A stretch of 64,000 nt of DNA from Streptomyces altiplanensis (lineage in GTDB: Bacteria; Actinomycetota; Actinomycetes; Streptomycetales; Streptomycetaceae). Shown piece by piece: positions 9,576 through 19,569 of this stretch (the first letter of the stretch is position 1; every line of letters begins with the position of its first letter). The position numbers and the translations under genes were made by a program. Location of the stretch: assembly GCA_003719395.1 (NCBI GenBank), contig RHMC01000008.1:21251-85250 (forward strand). Direction: 5' to 3'. The notes beneath the pieces are model-generated. The model worked only from the letters and a program-made list of their open reading frames with translations, did not search any database and was not told the origin of the DNA.

Positions 9576-10490
9576 CTACGCCGGGGGTTCCTCGGCCGTG
9601 ATGTTGCGGTAAGCGATCTCCGCCAGCCGTTCCTGCCCGTTCTTGCTCGGGTGGAACCAGTCCCAGGGGCTCAACTGCGCGCCGGTGAACCGGTACTCGA
9701 AGACCGCCCCGCCGTCGTACCGGCAGCGCGCGTCCTTCCCGCACACGTCCTTCAGCACCCCGTTGTACGCGACGACCCGCTCCCGCACCGACTCCCGCCG
9801 CGCCACCGCCGCCGCGTCCATCGCGTCCGGCGAGGCCAGCATCGACTGGCAGAGGCCCAGCTCCCAGATCTGCTTTCCGAGCGGGTTCCCGCGCCCCTGG
9901 GACCACAGCCGCTTCAGATCCGGCACGCTCGACACGTACAGCTGCGACGTGGGCAGCTCCTTGCGCAGCTTCTTCACCGAGGTCTCGAAGTACGTACGGA
10001 AGTCAGCCACCGACGTCATGTGCGACACGTCGTCGCGGCAGGCGTCGTTCGCGCCCACCATGACCGTCACCAGCTCCGGTTTGTCCGCGACCGCCCGCGT
10101 CATCTGCTCCGGCAGCTCGGCGATCCGCGCCCCCGACTTCGCGTGGTTCCAGGTACGCGCGGCCACACCCGCCTTGCCGAGCAGCCGCAGCGCCACGCTG
10201 CGCACCGTGGCGTCCGTACCCGTCGCCCAGGACACCTCGGGGCAGTCCGCGAGCACCGCGCACGCGTCGAAACCGCGCGTGATCGAATCCCCGACGGCGG
10301 CGATGGACGCCGGGCTGCGGTCCCACACCGGAGTGGGCCTGGGGGCGGGCCGCGGCCCCGCCGACGAGCCGCCCACGGCCGCGTCGTTCCCCGCGTCGCA
10401 CCCCGTGAGCCCGCCCAGGAGGACGAGCAGTGCCGCTGCCGCGGTGGCGACGGCGGCGCGCGACCGGCGGCTGTGACGGCTCTCCCGCAT
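9576..10490 (-). CDS. SGNH/GDSL-type lipoprotein esterase
   Basis: A cell-surface hydrolase of the SGNH fold acting on esters. The ATG at 10490 follows GGAGGGG and opens a lipoprotein signal ending in the lipobox LTGC. Catalytic blocks are visible: GDSITRG (serine), MVGANDACRDD (block III asparagine) and DWFHPSKNG (Asp and His). The 304-residue length is typical. It lies just upstream of galM on the same strand with a 24-base gap, so the two may be cotranscribed. Confidence 0.87.
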   Translation of the reverse strand: MRESRHSRRSRAAVATAAAALLVLLGGLTGCDAGNDAAVGGSSAGPRPAPRPTPVWDRSPASIAAVGDSITRGFDACAVLADCPEVSWATGTDATVRSVALRLLGKAGVAARTWNHAKSGARIAELPEQMTRAVADKPELVTVMVGANDACRDDVSHMTSVADFRTYFETSVKKLRKELPTSQLYVSSVPDLKRLWSQGRGNPLGKQIWELGLCQSMLASPDAMDAAAVARRESVRERVVAYNGVLKDVCGKDARCRYDGGAVFEYRFTGAQLSPWDWFHPSKNGQERLAEIAYRNITAEEPPA

Positions 10491-10796
10491 CCCGTGGTCC
10501 CCTCCGTGGCGTCGTGCGGGCGCCCTGGCGAGTGAAAGCTTCGTGTTCACGGCACCCCGGACCGACAGTACGTCACCCGCCGGGCGCCACCGCACGGTAG
10601 TTTTTCCCCGTCGAACCAGCAGCGCTTCGCCCATCCGGGGCACCGGTAAATTACATCACGTCACATACTGTCCCTTTTCAGGAGATTCACTCCCGATGCT
10701 GTTTACTGTTGACAACCTCGGGAGCCGACCGGGAAGAGGCGGTACGGGCGCGAGGCCGCTGGGGAAGGCGAACCTCGTCCCACACTGGAGGTCCCG
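10491..10796. other. intergenic region with divergent promoters
   Basis: About 306 bases between the divergent SGNH and DUF3145 genes. It is AT-richer than its surroundings around 10620-10715. TTGACA at 10709-10714 and TACTGT at 10704-10709 are possible promoter elements for DUF3145, but no convincing -35/-10 pair could be fixed. No gene is seen. Confidence 0.45.
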
Positions 10797-11291
10797 GTGA
10801 CGACACGTGGAGTTCTGTACGTTCACTCCGCACCGCGCGCGCTGTGCCCGCACGTCGAATGGGCAGTAGCGGGCGTACTCGGTGTGCGGGTCAATCTCGA
10901 CTGGATCAGACAGCCGGCCTCGCCCGGCACCTGGAGAGCCGAGTTCTCCTGGCAGGCCCAGCCGGGCACCGCCTCCAGACTCGCCTCCGCCCTGCGCGGC
11001 TGGCATCTGCTGCGCTTCGAAGTGACGGCCGAACCGTCCCCCACGGCGGAGGGCGAGCGTTACAGCTCCACGCCCGGACTCGGCATCTTCCACGCCGTCA
11101 CCGGCATGCACGGCGACATCCTGATCCCCGAGGACCGGCTGCGCGCCGCCCTCGCCCGTTCGGTCGGCGGCGAGACCGATCTGGAGGCCGAGGTCGCCAA
11201 GCTGCTCGGCAAGCCGTGGGACGACGAACTGGAGCCCTTCAGGTACGCGGGCGAGGGCGCTCCCGTCCGCTGGCTCCACCAGGTCGTCTGA
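10797..11291 (+). CDS. DUF3145 domain protein
   Basis: A 164-residue protein of the actinobacterial family DUF3145, function unknown. It starts with GTG at 10797 after a GGAGG site and is intact. Recognisable parts are TTRGVLYVHSAPRALCPHVE at the N-terminus and WHLLRFEVTAEPSP in the middle. It is soluble, with no signal or membrane segment. It is convergent with fabF, and this neighbourhood is, from memory, conserved in Streptomyces. Confidence 0.88.
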   Translation: MTTRGVLYVHSAPRALCPHVEWAVAGVLGVRVNLDWIRQPASPGTWRAEFSWQAQPGTASRLASALRGWHLLRFEVTAEPSPTAEGERYSSTPGLGIFHAVTGMHGDILIPEDRLRAALARSVGGETDLEAEVAKLLGKPWDDELEPFRYAGEGAPVRWLHQVV

Positions 11292-11346
11292 CGGGGCGAC
11301 AGGGCCTTCGTCCGTGCCGCCGTGCTGCTGCGCCGCTGTGTGCGGA

Positions 11347-12609
11347 TCAGACCGTACGGAAGGCCAGCACCACGTTGTGGCCGCCGAAGCCGAACGAGTT
11401 GTTGATCGCGGCGATCGTTCCCTCGGGCAGTGCGCGCGGCTTGTCCCGCACGATGTCCGCGTCCACGTCGGTGTCCAGGTCGTCGACGTTGATGGTCGGC
11501 GGAGCCGTCCGGTGGTGCAGCGCCAGGACCGTCGCGACGGTCTCGATGCCACCGGCGCCACCGAGCAGGTGACCGGTCATCGACTTCGTGGCGGAGATCG
11601 CCACGTGGTCGAGGTCGTCACCGAGGACCCGGCGCAGGGCCTTGATCTCCGCGACGTCACCCTGCGGGGTCGAGGTGGCGTGCGCGTTGAGGTGCACGAT
11701 CTCGGACGGCTTGAGCCCGCTGTCGTCGATCAGGTTCTGCATGGCGACGGCGATGCCGCGGCCGGTCGGCTCGGGCTGCGCGATGTGGTGGGCGTCCGCG
11801 GACAGGCCCTGGCCCACCACCTCGCAGTACACCCGGGCGCCACGCGCGGCCGCGTGTTCGGCCGACTCCAGGACGACGACACCCGCGCCCTCGCCGAGGA
11901 CGAAGCCGTCCCGGCCCGTGTCGTACGGACGCGACGCCTTCTGGGGCTCGTCGTTGCTCTTGGACATCGCCATCATGTTGGCGAAGGCGGCGATGGGCAG
12001 CGGGTGGATCGCCGCCTCCGTGCCGCCGGCGACGACCACGTCGGCGCGGCCGGTACGGATCATCTCGACGGCGTAACCGATGGCTTCGGCGCCGGAAGCG
12101 CACGCGGAGACCGGGGTGTGCACGCCCGCCTGGGCGTTGACCTCCAGGCCGACGTTGGCGGAGGGGCCGTTCGGCATGAGCATGGGCACGGTGTGCGGGG
12201 AGACGCGGCGTACGCCCTTCTCCTTCAGCACGTCGTACTGGTCGAGCAGAGTGGTGACGCCGCCGATGCCGGAGGCGATGACCGCACCGAGACGGTTGGG
12301 CTGGACCTTGTCGTCCTCGCCCGCCTTGCCGGTGTAACCGGCGTCGGCCCATGCCTCGCGGGCCGCGATCAGCGCGAACTGCGCCGAGCGGTCCAGCTTG
12401 CGGGCCAGGGGCCGGGGCAGTACGTCGCCCGGGTCGACGGCCGCGGGGGCCGCGATACGGACGGGAAGTTCGGCGAAGCGCTCGCCTTCCAGGGGCTTGA
12501 CGCCGGAGCGTCCTGCCATCAGACCTTCCCAGGTCGATGCGGCGTCGCCACCCAGCGGTGTTGTTGCGCCGATACCGGTGACGACCACGGTGCGATTGGT
12601 CGGGCTCAC
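11347..12609 (-). CDS. fabF: beta-ketoacyl-ACP synthase II
   Basis: Condensing enzyme that extends acyl-ACP with malonyl-ACP in type II fatty acid synthesis. The 420-residue protein carries the thiolase-fold signatures: the active-site cysteine in VSACASGAEAIGYA near residue 170, histidines in HLNAHATSTPQGD and KSMTGHLLGGAGG, and the terminal NNSFGFGGHNVVLAF. The GTG start is at 12609. It is the last gene of the fabD-fabH-acpP-fabF operon and follows acpP by 78 bases. Confidence 0.96.
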   Translation of the reverse strand: MSPTNRTVVVTGIGATTPLGGDAASTWEGLMAGRSGVKPLEGERFAELPVRIAAPAAVDPGDVLPRPLARKLDRSAQFALIAAREAWADAGYTGKAGEDDKVQPNRLGAVIASGIGGVTTLLDQYDVLKEKGVRRVSPHTVPMLMPNGPSANVGLEVNAQAGVHTPVSACASGAEAIGYAVEMIRTGRADVVVAGGTEAAIHPLPIAAFANMMAMSKSNDEPQKASRPYDTGRDGFVLGEGAGVVVLESAEHAAARGARVYCEVVGQGLSADAHHIAQPEPTGRGIAVAMQNLIDDSGLKPSEIVHLNAHATSTPQGDVAEIKALRRVLGDDLDHVAISATKSMTGHLLGGAGGIETVATVLALHHRTAPPTINVDDLDTDVDADIVRDKPRALPEGTIAAINNSFGFGGHNVVLAFRTV

Positions 12610-12687
12610 AGGAATTCTTTCTCCACGTGTAGAGGGTGCTGAATTTTCACGGCGCCACCGCCGGGCGGCGACAGACGCATGTCAGGC

Positions 12688-12945
12688 TCAGGCCTTGGAG
12701 ACCTGGTGCTGCGCGATGTAGTCGGCGGCGTCGCCGACCGTCTTGAGGTTCTTGACGTCCTCGTCCGGGATCTTGACGTCGAAGCGCTCTTCGGCGGCGA
12801 CGACGACCTCGACCATGGACAGCGAGTCGACGTCCAGGTCGTCGGTGAAGGACTTGTCCAGCTGGACGTCCTCGGTGGGGATACCGGCGATCTCGTTGAC
12901 GATCTCGGCGAGGCCGTCGACGATCTCTTCCTGGGTGAAGGCCAT
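12688..12945 (-). CDS. acpP: acyl carrier protein
   Basis: The 85-residue carrier of growing acyl chains. The phosphopantetheine attachment serine is in DLDVDSLSMVEVVV near residue 41. It is acidic and of normal size. ATG at 12945 follows AAGGAG. It lies between fabH and fabF, as in other Streptomyces primary fatty-acid clusters. Confidence 0.97.
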   Translation of the reverse strand: MAFTQEEIVDGLAEIVNEIAGIPTEDVQLDKSFTDDLDVDSLSMVEVVVAAEERFDVKIPDEDVKNLKTVGDAADYIAQHQVSKA

Positions 12946-13014
12946 TGTGGCGCTCCTTCGTGTTGGGCTGAGGGAATGGGGTAAAGCGGCAGGCCCGGAA
13001 CGGTCCGGACGTGC

Positions 13015-14019
13015 CTAGGGGAGGGTAACGACCGTCGCGGCGTAGACGAGACCCGCCCCGAAGCCGATGACCAGCGCGGTGTCGCCGCTCTTCGCCTGCC
13101 CGGTCGCCAGGAGCCGCTCCATCGCGAGCGGAATCGAGGCGGCCGAGGTATTGCCGGTGGTTTCGACGTCACGGGCGACCGTGACGTGCTCCGGCAGCTT
13201 CAGAGTCTTCACCATCGAGTCGATGATCCGCATGTTCGCCTGGTGCGGAATGAAGACGTCCAGGTCATCCGCGGTGATCCCGGCCGCGTCCAGCGCCTGC
13301 TGGGCGACCTTCGCCATCTCGAAGACGGCCCAGCGGAAGACCGCCTGGCCCTCCTGTGTGATGGCCGGGAACTTCGCGACCTCACCGCCGTTGCGGTAGT
13401 CCGACCACGGGACGGTCTGCTTGATGGTCTCGGACTTGTCGCCCTCGGAACCCCACACGGTCGGGCCTATGGCCGGTTCCTGCGCGGGGCCGACGACGAC
13501 CGCGCCCGCACCGTCGCCGAACAGGAAGGCCGTCGCGCGGTCCTCCAGGTCGGTCAGGTCCGAGAGCCGTTCCACGCCGATGACGAGGACGTACCGCGCA
13601 CTGCCTTCGACGACCATTCCCTTGGCGAGGGTCAGGCCGTAGCCGAAGCCGGCGCATCCGGCCGAGATGTCGAAGGCGGCGGGCTTGTTCGCGCCGATCC
13701 TGTCCGCGATCTCGGTCGCGACGGCCGGGGTCTGCTTGAAGTGCGAGACGGTGGAGACGATGACGCCGTCGACCTGCTCGGCGGTGATCCCGGCGTCGGC
13801 CAGTGCCTTGCCCGCGGCCTCGATCGACATCGTGGCCACGGTCTCCTCGTCGGAGGCCCAGTGGCGGGTCACGATGCCGGAGCGGGAGCGGATCCACTCG
13901 TCGGAGGAGTCGATCGTCTCGAGGATCACCTCGTTGGGCACGACACGGGTCGGACGGTAGCCGCCGACACCCATGATCCGCGCGTACGGGGCGCCCTGAC
14001 TGGGCTTGATCTTCGACAT
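13015..14019 (-). CDS. fabH: beta-ketoacyl-ACP synthase III
   Basis: Initiating ketosynthase that condenses acyl-CoA primers, in Streptomyces often branched ones, with malonyl-ACP. The 334-residue protein shows the Cys-His-Asn triad: C in DISAGCAGFGYGL, H in IPHQANMRI and N in TTGNTSAASIP. AGGAG lies nine bases before the ATG at 14019. Twelve bases separate it from the fabD stop, so it is cotranscribed with fabD. Confidence 0.96.
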   Translation of the reverse strand: MSKIKPSQGAPYARIMGVGGYRPTRVVPNEVILETIDSSDEWIRSRSGIVTRHWASDEETVATMSIEAAGKALADAGITAEQVDGVIVSTVSHFKQTPAVATEIADRIGANKPAAFDISAGCAGFGYGLTLAKGMVVEGSARYVLVIGVERLSDLTDLEDRATAFLFGDGAGAVVVGPAQEPAIGPTVWGSEGDKSETIKQTVPWSDYRNGGEVAKFPAITQEGQAVFRWAVFEMAKVAQQALDAAGITADDLDVFIPHQANMRIIDSMVKTLKLPEHVTVARDVETTGNTSAASIPLAMERLLATGQAKSGDTALVIGFGAGLVYAATVVTLP

Positions 14020-14031
14020 GCTCTCGGGCTC

Positions 14032-14950
14032 CTATCGCGCCGCGTGCTCAGCGATGAGCGCGCGGGCCGCGTCGAGGTCGTCGGGGGACTTGAGCGCGAG
14101 CGTCTTCACACCGGGCAGTGCGCGCTTGGCGAGCCCCGTCAGCGTTCCGCCGGGGCAGACCTCGATGAGCGCGGTGGTGCCCAGCTCCTTGAGGGTCTCC
14201 ATGCACAGGTCCCAGCGGACCGGGTTGGAGACCTGGCTGACCAGGCGTGCGACGACCTCGGAGCCGGTGGCGACGGCCTTGCCGTCGGCGTTCGAGACGT
14301 ACGTGATGGCCGGGTCGGAGACGGCCAGGTCCTGCGCCGCCTTGCCCAGCTCGGTGACCGCGGGGGCCATGTGGTGCGTGTGGAACGCGCCGGCGACCTT
14401 GAGCGGTACGACGCGGCGTACGCCCTCGGGCTTGTCCGCCTCCAGCGCGGCGAGCTGCTCCAGCGTGCCGGCCGCCACGATCTGGCCCGCGCCGTTCACG
14501 TTCGCCGGGGTCAGGCCGAGCTTCTCCAGGTGCGGGGCGACGACCTCGGGGTCACCGCCGAGGAGCGCCGACATACCGGTCTCGGTGACGGCCGCGGCCT
14601 CGGCCATGCCCAGGCCGCGGGTGCGTACGAAACCGAGCGCGGCCTCTTCGGTGAGCACACCGGCGTACGCGCGGCGGCGATCTCACCGACGCTGTGGCCG
14701 GCGACCGCCGAGATGTCGGTACGGGCGTCCAGTGCGGCGGCCGACAGCAGGCCGGCGGCGACCAGCAGGGGCTGTGCGACGGCCGTGTCGCGGATCGCGT
14801 CCGCGTCGGCTGCGTGCCGTAGTGGACAAGGTCGAGCCCGATGGCGTCGGACCACGCGGCGAGCCGGTCGGCGGCGCCGGGGAGGTCGAGCCAGGGAGTC
14901 AGGAAGCCGGGCGTCTGGGCGCCTTGGCCGGGAGCGACGAGTACGAGCAC
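14032..14950 (-). CDS. fabD: malonyl-CoA:ACP transacylase, two frame breaks
   Basis: Loads malonate onto ACP. The GTG at 14950 (VLVLVAPGQGAQTPGF) is chosen over the GTG at 14956 because GAGAGAG then has normal spacing. The nucleophile serine is in AVAGHSVGEIAA; the second histidine is in VAGAFHTHHMAP; VCPGGTLTGLAKRA closes the protein. The frame changes near 14812 and 14675; at the latter one G is missing from GCCGCCGGCGCG. Because fabD is essential, both breaks are almost certainly sequence errors. It is the first gene of the fab operon. Confidence 0.93.
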
Positions 14951-15039
14951 CCTCACACTCTCTCTTGTGGACGGCTGTGCGGGCCCGTGGGGACAGGGAC
15001 CAAGAACCGTCGGGGGAATTGTTGGATTGCGACAAAAGT
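14951..15039 (-). promoter_or_regulatory. fabD promoter region, probable FasR target
   Basis: The 89 bases between fasR and fabD should hold the fabDHPF promoter. In Streptomyces coelicolor FasR is known to activate this operon by binding upstream of fabD. I cannot identify a confident -10 box or operator by eye, so this is assigned from context only. Confidence 0.4.
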
Positions 15040-16247
15040 CTAGGGCTGCGAATCTCCGTCGGCCAGGCGCCCCAGGATGAGGGCGATCCGCAGCGTGAAC
15101 GCGGAACGAACGTCGGAGGGTGACCATCCGGTGACGTCCGTCACACGTCGGAGCCGGTAGCGCACGGTGTTGGGGTGCACGAAGAGCATCCGCGCCGCGC
15201 CTTCGAGGCTGCTCGCCTGCTCCAGGTACACGCTCAGTGTCTCCAGCAGCGCCGAGCCCGCTTCCTCCAGCGGTCTGTAGATCTCCTCCACCAACTGCTC
15301 CCGCGCGGCAGGATCCGACGCGATGGCCCGCTCCGGAAGGAGATCGTCCGCGAGGACCGGCCGCGGGGCGTCCTGCCAGGCCTGGCACGCCTTGAGCCCG
15401 GCGGCGGCGGCCTGCGCGGACCGGGTGGCGGCGAGCAGGTCCGGGACCACGGGTCCGGCGACCACGGGGCCCGCCGCGTACGGGCCGATCAGGCCCTTCG
15501 CTACCTGGAGCGGGTTGTCGCTGCCGCCCGCGATGACGACCAGACGGCTGCCGAGCACCCCGGTCAGGACCTGGAGCTTGGCGTGCCGGGCGGCCCGCCG
15601 GATCGCCTCGAACGTCAGCTCGGAGTCGCCGTCGGGCGCGGTGCCGAGGACGACGCAGACGTGCTCCGGGGAGTTCCAGCCCAGCGCCGCCGCGCGGGAG
15701 ACCGCGCGCCCTCGTCGGCCTCGCCGGACAGCACCGCGTTCACGACGAGGGATTCCAGGCGGGCGTCCCAGGCGCCGCGGGCCTCGGCGGCCTGCGCGTA
15801 CACCTGGGCGGTCGCGAAGGCGATCTCGCGGGCGTACACGAGCAGGGCCTCGCGCAGGACCGACTCGTCGCCCGGCGCCGCGACCTCCTCGATCGCGGTC
15901 TCCATGACCTCGATCGTCGTACGCACCATCTCGACGGTCTGGCGCAGGGTGATCGCCCGGGTCAGCTCGCGGGGCGCGGTGCCGAAGACGTCGGTGGAGA
16001 TGGCCTGCGGGGTCTCGGGATGCCGGAACCACTCGGTGAACGCGGCGATGCCGGCCTGGGCGACCAGGCCGATCCACGACCGGTTCTCCGGCGGCATGGC
16101 CCGGTACCACGGCAGCGTCTCGTCCATGCGGGCGATCGCGTTCGCGGCGAGGCGGCCGGAGGACTTCTCCAGCCGGCGCAGGGTCGCGGTGTGCGGGTGG
16201 GCGGCGTTCGCGGCGGGCTGCTCAGGATCGGGTTCGGGTTGAGGCAC
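15040..16247 (-). CDS. fasR: PucR/CdaR-type transcriptional activator of fatty-acid genes
   Basis: A regulator of about 400 residues directly upstream of fabD. The C-terminal PucR helix-turn-helix is clear: ARMLFVHPNTVRYRLRRV, then DVRSAFTLRIALILGRL. The middle holds a GGDEF-like CdaR domain (CVVLGTAPDGDSELTF). The position and fold match FasR, which activates fabDHPF in Streptomyces. One G seems lost near 15707, splitting the protein. The GTG at 16247 is a plausible start but has no clear ribosome site. Symbol given by synteny and domain. Confidence 0.88.
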
Positions 16248-16292
16248 GGGACAAGACTGCCTTATCGGAACCGCGGCCCGTCGGGCCGGGGC

Positions 16293-16298
16293 TACGGT
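16293..16298 (+). promoter_or_regulatory. -10-like box for leaderless pirin gene
   Basis: TACGGT is followed by seven bases and a GTG start at 16306. The spacing fits transcription beginning at or next to the start codon. No good -35 is seen. Confidence 0.45.
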
Positions 16299-16305
16299 GG
16301 TCCCT

Positions 16306-16965
16306 GTGATTTCTGTACGGCGCTCCGCGGACCGCTTCCGCGGGGGCGACGCCCCCGTCGGCATCGAGTCCCTCCACGCCTTCTCCTTCGGGCACTTCTA
16401 CGACCCCGACCACCTCCGCTTCGGAGCGGTTCTCGCCTGCAACGAGGAGCGCCTCGCGCCCGGCGCCGGCTTCGACGAGCACCCGCACAGCCACACCGAG
16501 ATCGTGACGTGGGTGGTGGAGGGCGAGCTGACCCACCGCGACTCGGCCGGGCACTCCACCGTTGTACGCCCCGGTGACGTGCAGCGGCTCAGCTCGGGTG
16601 CCGGGGTCCGGCACGTGGAGCGCAACGACGGCGAGGGACCGCTGGTCTTCGTGCAGATGTGGCTGGCGCCGCAGGGCCCCGGCGGCGAACCCTCGTACGA
16701 GGTCGTGCGCGGTATCGCCGACGCCACGCCGTACGCCCTCCCCGCGGCCGGCGCGCTGCTGCACGAGCGGCGCCCCGGGGCCGGCGGGCGGACGGCGGTC
16801 CCGGACGCGCCGCTGGTGTACGTCCATGTCGTACGGGGCCGCTTCGGCCTCGGGGAGCACGAGCTGGGGCCCGGCGACGCGGCCCGGATCACCGGGGCGG
16901 ACGGCCTGGAGCTGGTGGCGGCCGCCGCCCCCGCCGAGGCGCTGCTGTGGGAGATGAGCGGCTGA
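16306..16965 (+). CDS. pirin family bicupin protein
   Basis: A two-cupin, metal-binding pirin-like protein of about 219 residues; some relatives are quercetin dioxygenases, but most bacterial members have no proven function. The N-terminal cupin has the metal ligands in FDEHPHSHTEIVTWVVEGE and SSGAGVRHVERNDG. The GTG at 16306 is favoured over the in-frame GTG at 16297 because of the TACGGT box. It is divergent from fasR and intact. Confidence 0.86.
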   Translation: MISVRRSADRFRGGDAPVGIESLHAFSFGHFYDPDHLRFGAVLACNEERLAPGAGFDEHPHSHTEIVTWVVEGELTHRDSAGHSTVVRPGDVQRLSSGAGVRHVERNDGEGPLVFVQMWLAPQGPGGEPSYEVVRGIADATPYALPAAGALLHERRPGAGGRTAVPDAPLVYVHVVRGRFGLGEHELGPGDAARITGADGLELVAAAAPAEALLWEMSG

Positions 16966-16972
16966 CGGCGCG

Positions 16973-18166
16973 TCAGCCGCGCAGTGCGCTCTTGGCCTTC
17001 CACTGCTCCCAGGACACGTTCCACGCGCCGTAGCCGTTGCCCTCGGCGACCGTTCCCTTGGTGTCCGCGCCCTTGATCTCGAACGGGTCGCCCACCCGGA
17101 CCCGGCCGTAGAAGTACGCCGCGTCGGAATCGCTCATGCCGATGCAGCCCGAGCTCATGTTGGCGTTGCCGAAGTGGGCGGCGTTCCAGGGCGCGGCGTG
17201 CACGTACATCCCCGACCAGGTCAGCCGCATCGAGTGGTCGACCATCTTGTCGTAGGCGTCGCCCAGGCCCACCGTCTCCGAGTTCATGTTGATGGTGCCC
17301 TCCTTCGCCATGAGTACGGCGGTGCCCTTCCAGGACCGCTTGTCGCCGCCGGGGGTGCCGCCGGAGACGGGGATCTCCCGCAGTTTCTTCCCGTCCCGTT
17401 CCAGGGTGAGCCGCTTGCGGTCGAGGTCGACCCGTACGACCTGGCGGGCGCCGACGGTGAAGCCGGTCCGGTAGTCGCGGACGAACCAGCCGCCGGCCCG
17501 TCCCGAGTCGGTGCCGTTGAGCTGCGCGTCGAGGGTGACCTCCGTACCCGCCTTCCAGTACTCCCTGGGGCGCCAGTCGGCGCGGTCCTTGCCGGAGTAG
17601 TCGCGGATCCAGCCCCAGGAGCCCTCGGTGCCGTTCGAGGTGGTGACCTTGAGCTGCTTCTCGACGTCGGCCTTGTTGGCGACCGGGTGGTCGAAGACGA
17701 CCGACAGCGGCTGGCCGACGCCGACCGTGGTGTTCTTGCCCGGCGCCAGCGAGAGCTTGTTGACCCGGTCCGCGGCGGCGGTGGTGAACGACCTTCTGGC
17801 CGTGGCCTTGCGGCCGCTCCCGGAGCGGGTCTTCGCCTCCACCGTGTACGTCGTACCGGGCGCCGCCTTGCGGTCCGACGTCCAGGACGCCTCCCCGGCC
17901 GCCTTCCGGCCGGTGAGCCGCTTGCCCGCGGCGTCGGTGACCGTCACGGAGGACAGCGTGCCGCCCTCCGCCCCGACCACGACCGGCTTCCCGGCGGCCG
18001 CGCCCTTGCCGTCCGGCGTCACGGTGACGACGACCGGGCGGTCCTGGCCGCCGCCGGGCTTCGCGTCGGCCGGCGGCGAGACGCTTTCGGCGCCGGCCGA
18101 GCAGGCGCAGAGTGCGGCGCTCAGTACGACGGCCACGGCAGCCGAACGCGCACGTATATGACTCAA
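16973..18166 (-). CDS. L,D-transpeptidase with Ig-like domains, lipoprotein
   Basis: A cell-wall enzyme making 3-3 peptidoglycan crosslinks. A TTG start at 18166 is chosen because GGAGG lies six bases upstream and it gives a compact signal ending in the lipobox-like ALCAC. Two Ig-like domains follow (KTRSGSGRKATARRSF, then VGQPLSVVFDHPVANKADVE), then the YkuD catalytic domain with WSGMYVHAAPWNA and the nucleophile cysteine in NMSSGCIGMSDSDA. At 397 residues it matches actinobacterial LdtMt2-type enzymes. It is convergent with the pirin gene. Confidence 0.9.
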   Translation of the reverse strand: MSHIRARSAAVAVVLSAALCACSAGAESVSPPADAKPGGGQDRPVVVTVTPDGKGAAAGKPVVVGAEGGTLSSVTVTDAAGKRLTGRKAAGEASWTSDRKAAPGTTYTVEAKTRSGSGRKATARRSFTTAAADRVNKLSLAPGKNTTVGVGQPLSVVFDHPVANKADVEKQLKVTTSNGTEGSWGWIRDYSGKDRADWRPREYWKAGTEVTLDAQLNGTDSGRAGGWFVRDYRTGFTVGARQVVRVDLDRKRLTLERDGKKLREIPVSGGTPGGDKRSWKGTAVLMAKEGTINMNSETVGLGDAYDKMVDHSMRLTWSGMYVHAAPWNAAHFGNANMSSGCIGMSDSDAAYFYGRVRVGDPFEIKGADTKGTVAEGNGYGAWNVSWEQWKAKSALRG

Positions 18167-18364
18167 GGGAAGCCTCCGGAGAAAGGTGGGATGCCCGGAC
18201 TCTAGGCCGCGGAAAGCGCCGGGAACCGTCTCGGCGGCCATGTGACGGCGGTTGCAGGGAAACGGTCGTCGTCCGGTCACATTCGCCGTGCGGCACGGTC
18301 ACGGACGGCTGCGAATCTCCTGCCCGTCCCACCCACCAGGGGGCGGAAAACGGAGGCTTACGTT

Positions 18365-19569
18365 GTGTCAGCGCTGCTTGTGACGGCGGCCGGTCGAGGC
18401 CAGGGAACGCGACTGGGGCCCGTCACCGCCGATACCTACCGCGCGTTCCTCGCGTCCCGCGCGGCGGAGCCCTCGGGCCCCAGCTTCCTGCAGTGCCCGT
18501 CCTGGGCCGACGTCAAGGAAGGGTGGCAGTCCCGGCTGATCGGCTGGGGGCCCGGGGAGGAGCCCGGCGCTCCCGGCGCACAGGGGCTGACCGGGGTCGC
18601 GCTGGTCCTGCTCCGCCCCTTCCCCGGCACCCGCAAGTACTTCGCCTACCTGCCCGAGGGGCCGTACGCGAACTGGGACGATCCGGACCTGGACGGCTGG
18701 CTCACCCCGCTGCTGCACCATCTGCGGGCGGCCGGAGTCTTCGCCGTACGCATCGGTCCCTCGCCCGCCTTCCGCCGCTGGAACGCCGCCCGGCTCAAGT
18801 CGCTCACCGGCCCCGGCCGGCGCCTCCCGGACGTCCTCGCCTGCGAGGTCGACCCCCTCGGCACCGCCGTGTCCGAGCGGCTGCGGGCGCGCGGCTGGCG
18901 CCGCTGCGGCGGGAACGGCCCCGGCAGCGAGGGCGACGGGGACGCCCAGCCGCGCCTCGTCTTCCAGGTCCCGCTCGCCGGGCGCACCACCGACGACCTC
19001 TGGAGAGGGCTCAACCAGGAGTGGCGGCGCACGTCGGCCGCGCGCAGAAGTCCGGCGTCGAGGTGGCCGTGGGAGGCGCCGCCGACCTCCCCGAGTTCTA
19101 CCGGCTGCTGCGGATCACCGAAGAGCGCGACGGATTCCGGCTCGGCCGCTCGCTCGCGTACTACCAGCAGCAGTACGCGGCCCTCAACGCCGAGGAGCCG
19201 GGCCGGATGAAGCTCTACCTCGCCCGCCACCAGGGCGAGATCCTCGCCGCCCACACGATGATCACGGTGGGCCGCCGGGTCTGGTACCAGACCGGGGCCT
19301 CCGCCGATCACCGGCGCGAGGTGCGCCCCTCCAACGCCCTGCAGTGGCGCATGATCCAGGACGCCCACGCACGCGGCGCCGATGTCTACGACATGCGCGG
19401 GGTACCCTCCACCCTCGATCCCGACGACCGCGGCCACGGGCTGCTGCGCTGGAAGCTCGGCACCGGCGGGCAGGTCGTCGAAACACTGGGGGAGTGGGAA
19501 ACGCCGATGACGGGCACGACCAACCACACGCTGTACCGCGCCTTCCAGGCGTATCTGGCCCGCCGATGA
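18365..19569 (+). CDS. FemXAB-type peptidyltransferase, frameshifted
   Basis: A FemX-like enzyme that adds an amino acid, probably the interpeptide glycine in Streptomyces, to lipid II using aminoacyl-tRNA. The GTG at 18365 has GGAGG eight bases before it. The N-terminal half contains PSFLQCPSWADVKEGW and FAYLPEGPYANWDD; after a break near 19030 the C-terminal half gives GFRLGRSLAYYQQQY, AHTMITVGRRVWYQTGAS and the typical MRGVPSTLDPDD. About 400 residues, normal for the family. Its last bases overlap the murJ start (ATGA), and both act on lipid II. Confidence 0.87.

Noticed and set aside
11347..14950. fab cluster as part of a type II polyketide or secondary fatty-acid pathway
   Set aside because: Gene order with FasR and a single FabF, without chain-length factor or cyclases, is that of primary fatty-acid synthesis.
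13186..15123. 645-residue open frame on the + strand across fabH and fabD
   Set aside because: It is the antisense shadow of fabH/fabD; composition is Asp/Arg/Gly/Leu-rich and no motif or ribosome site is present.
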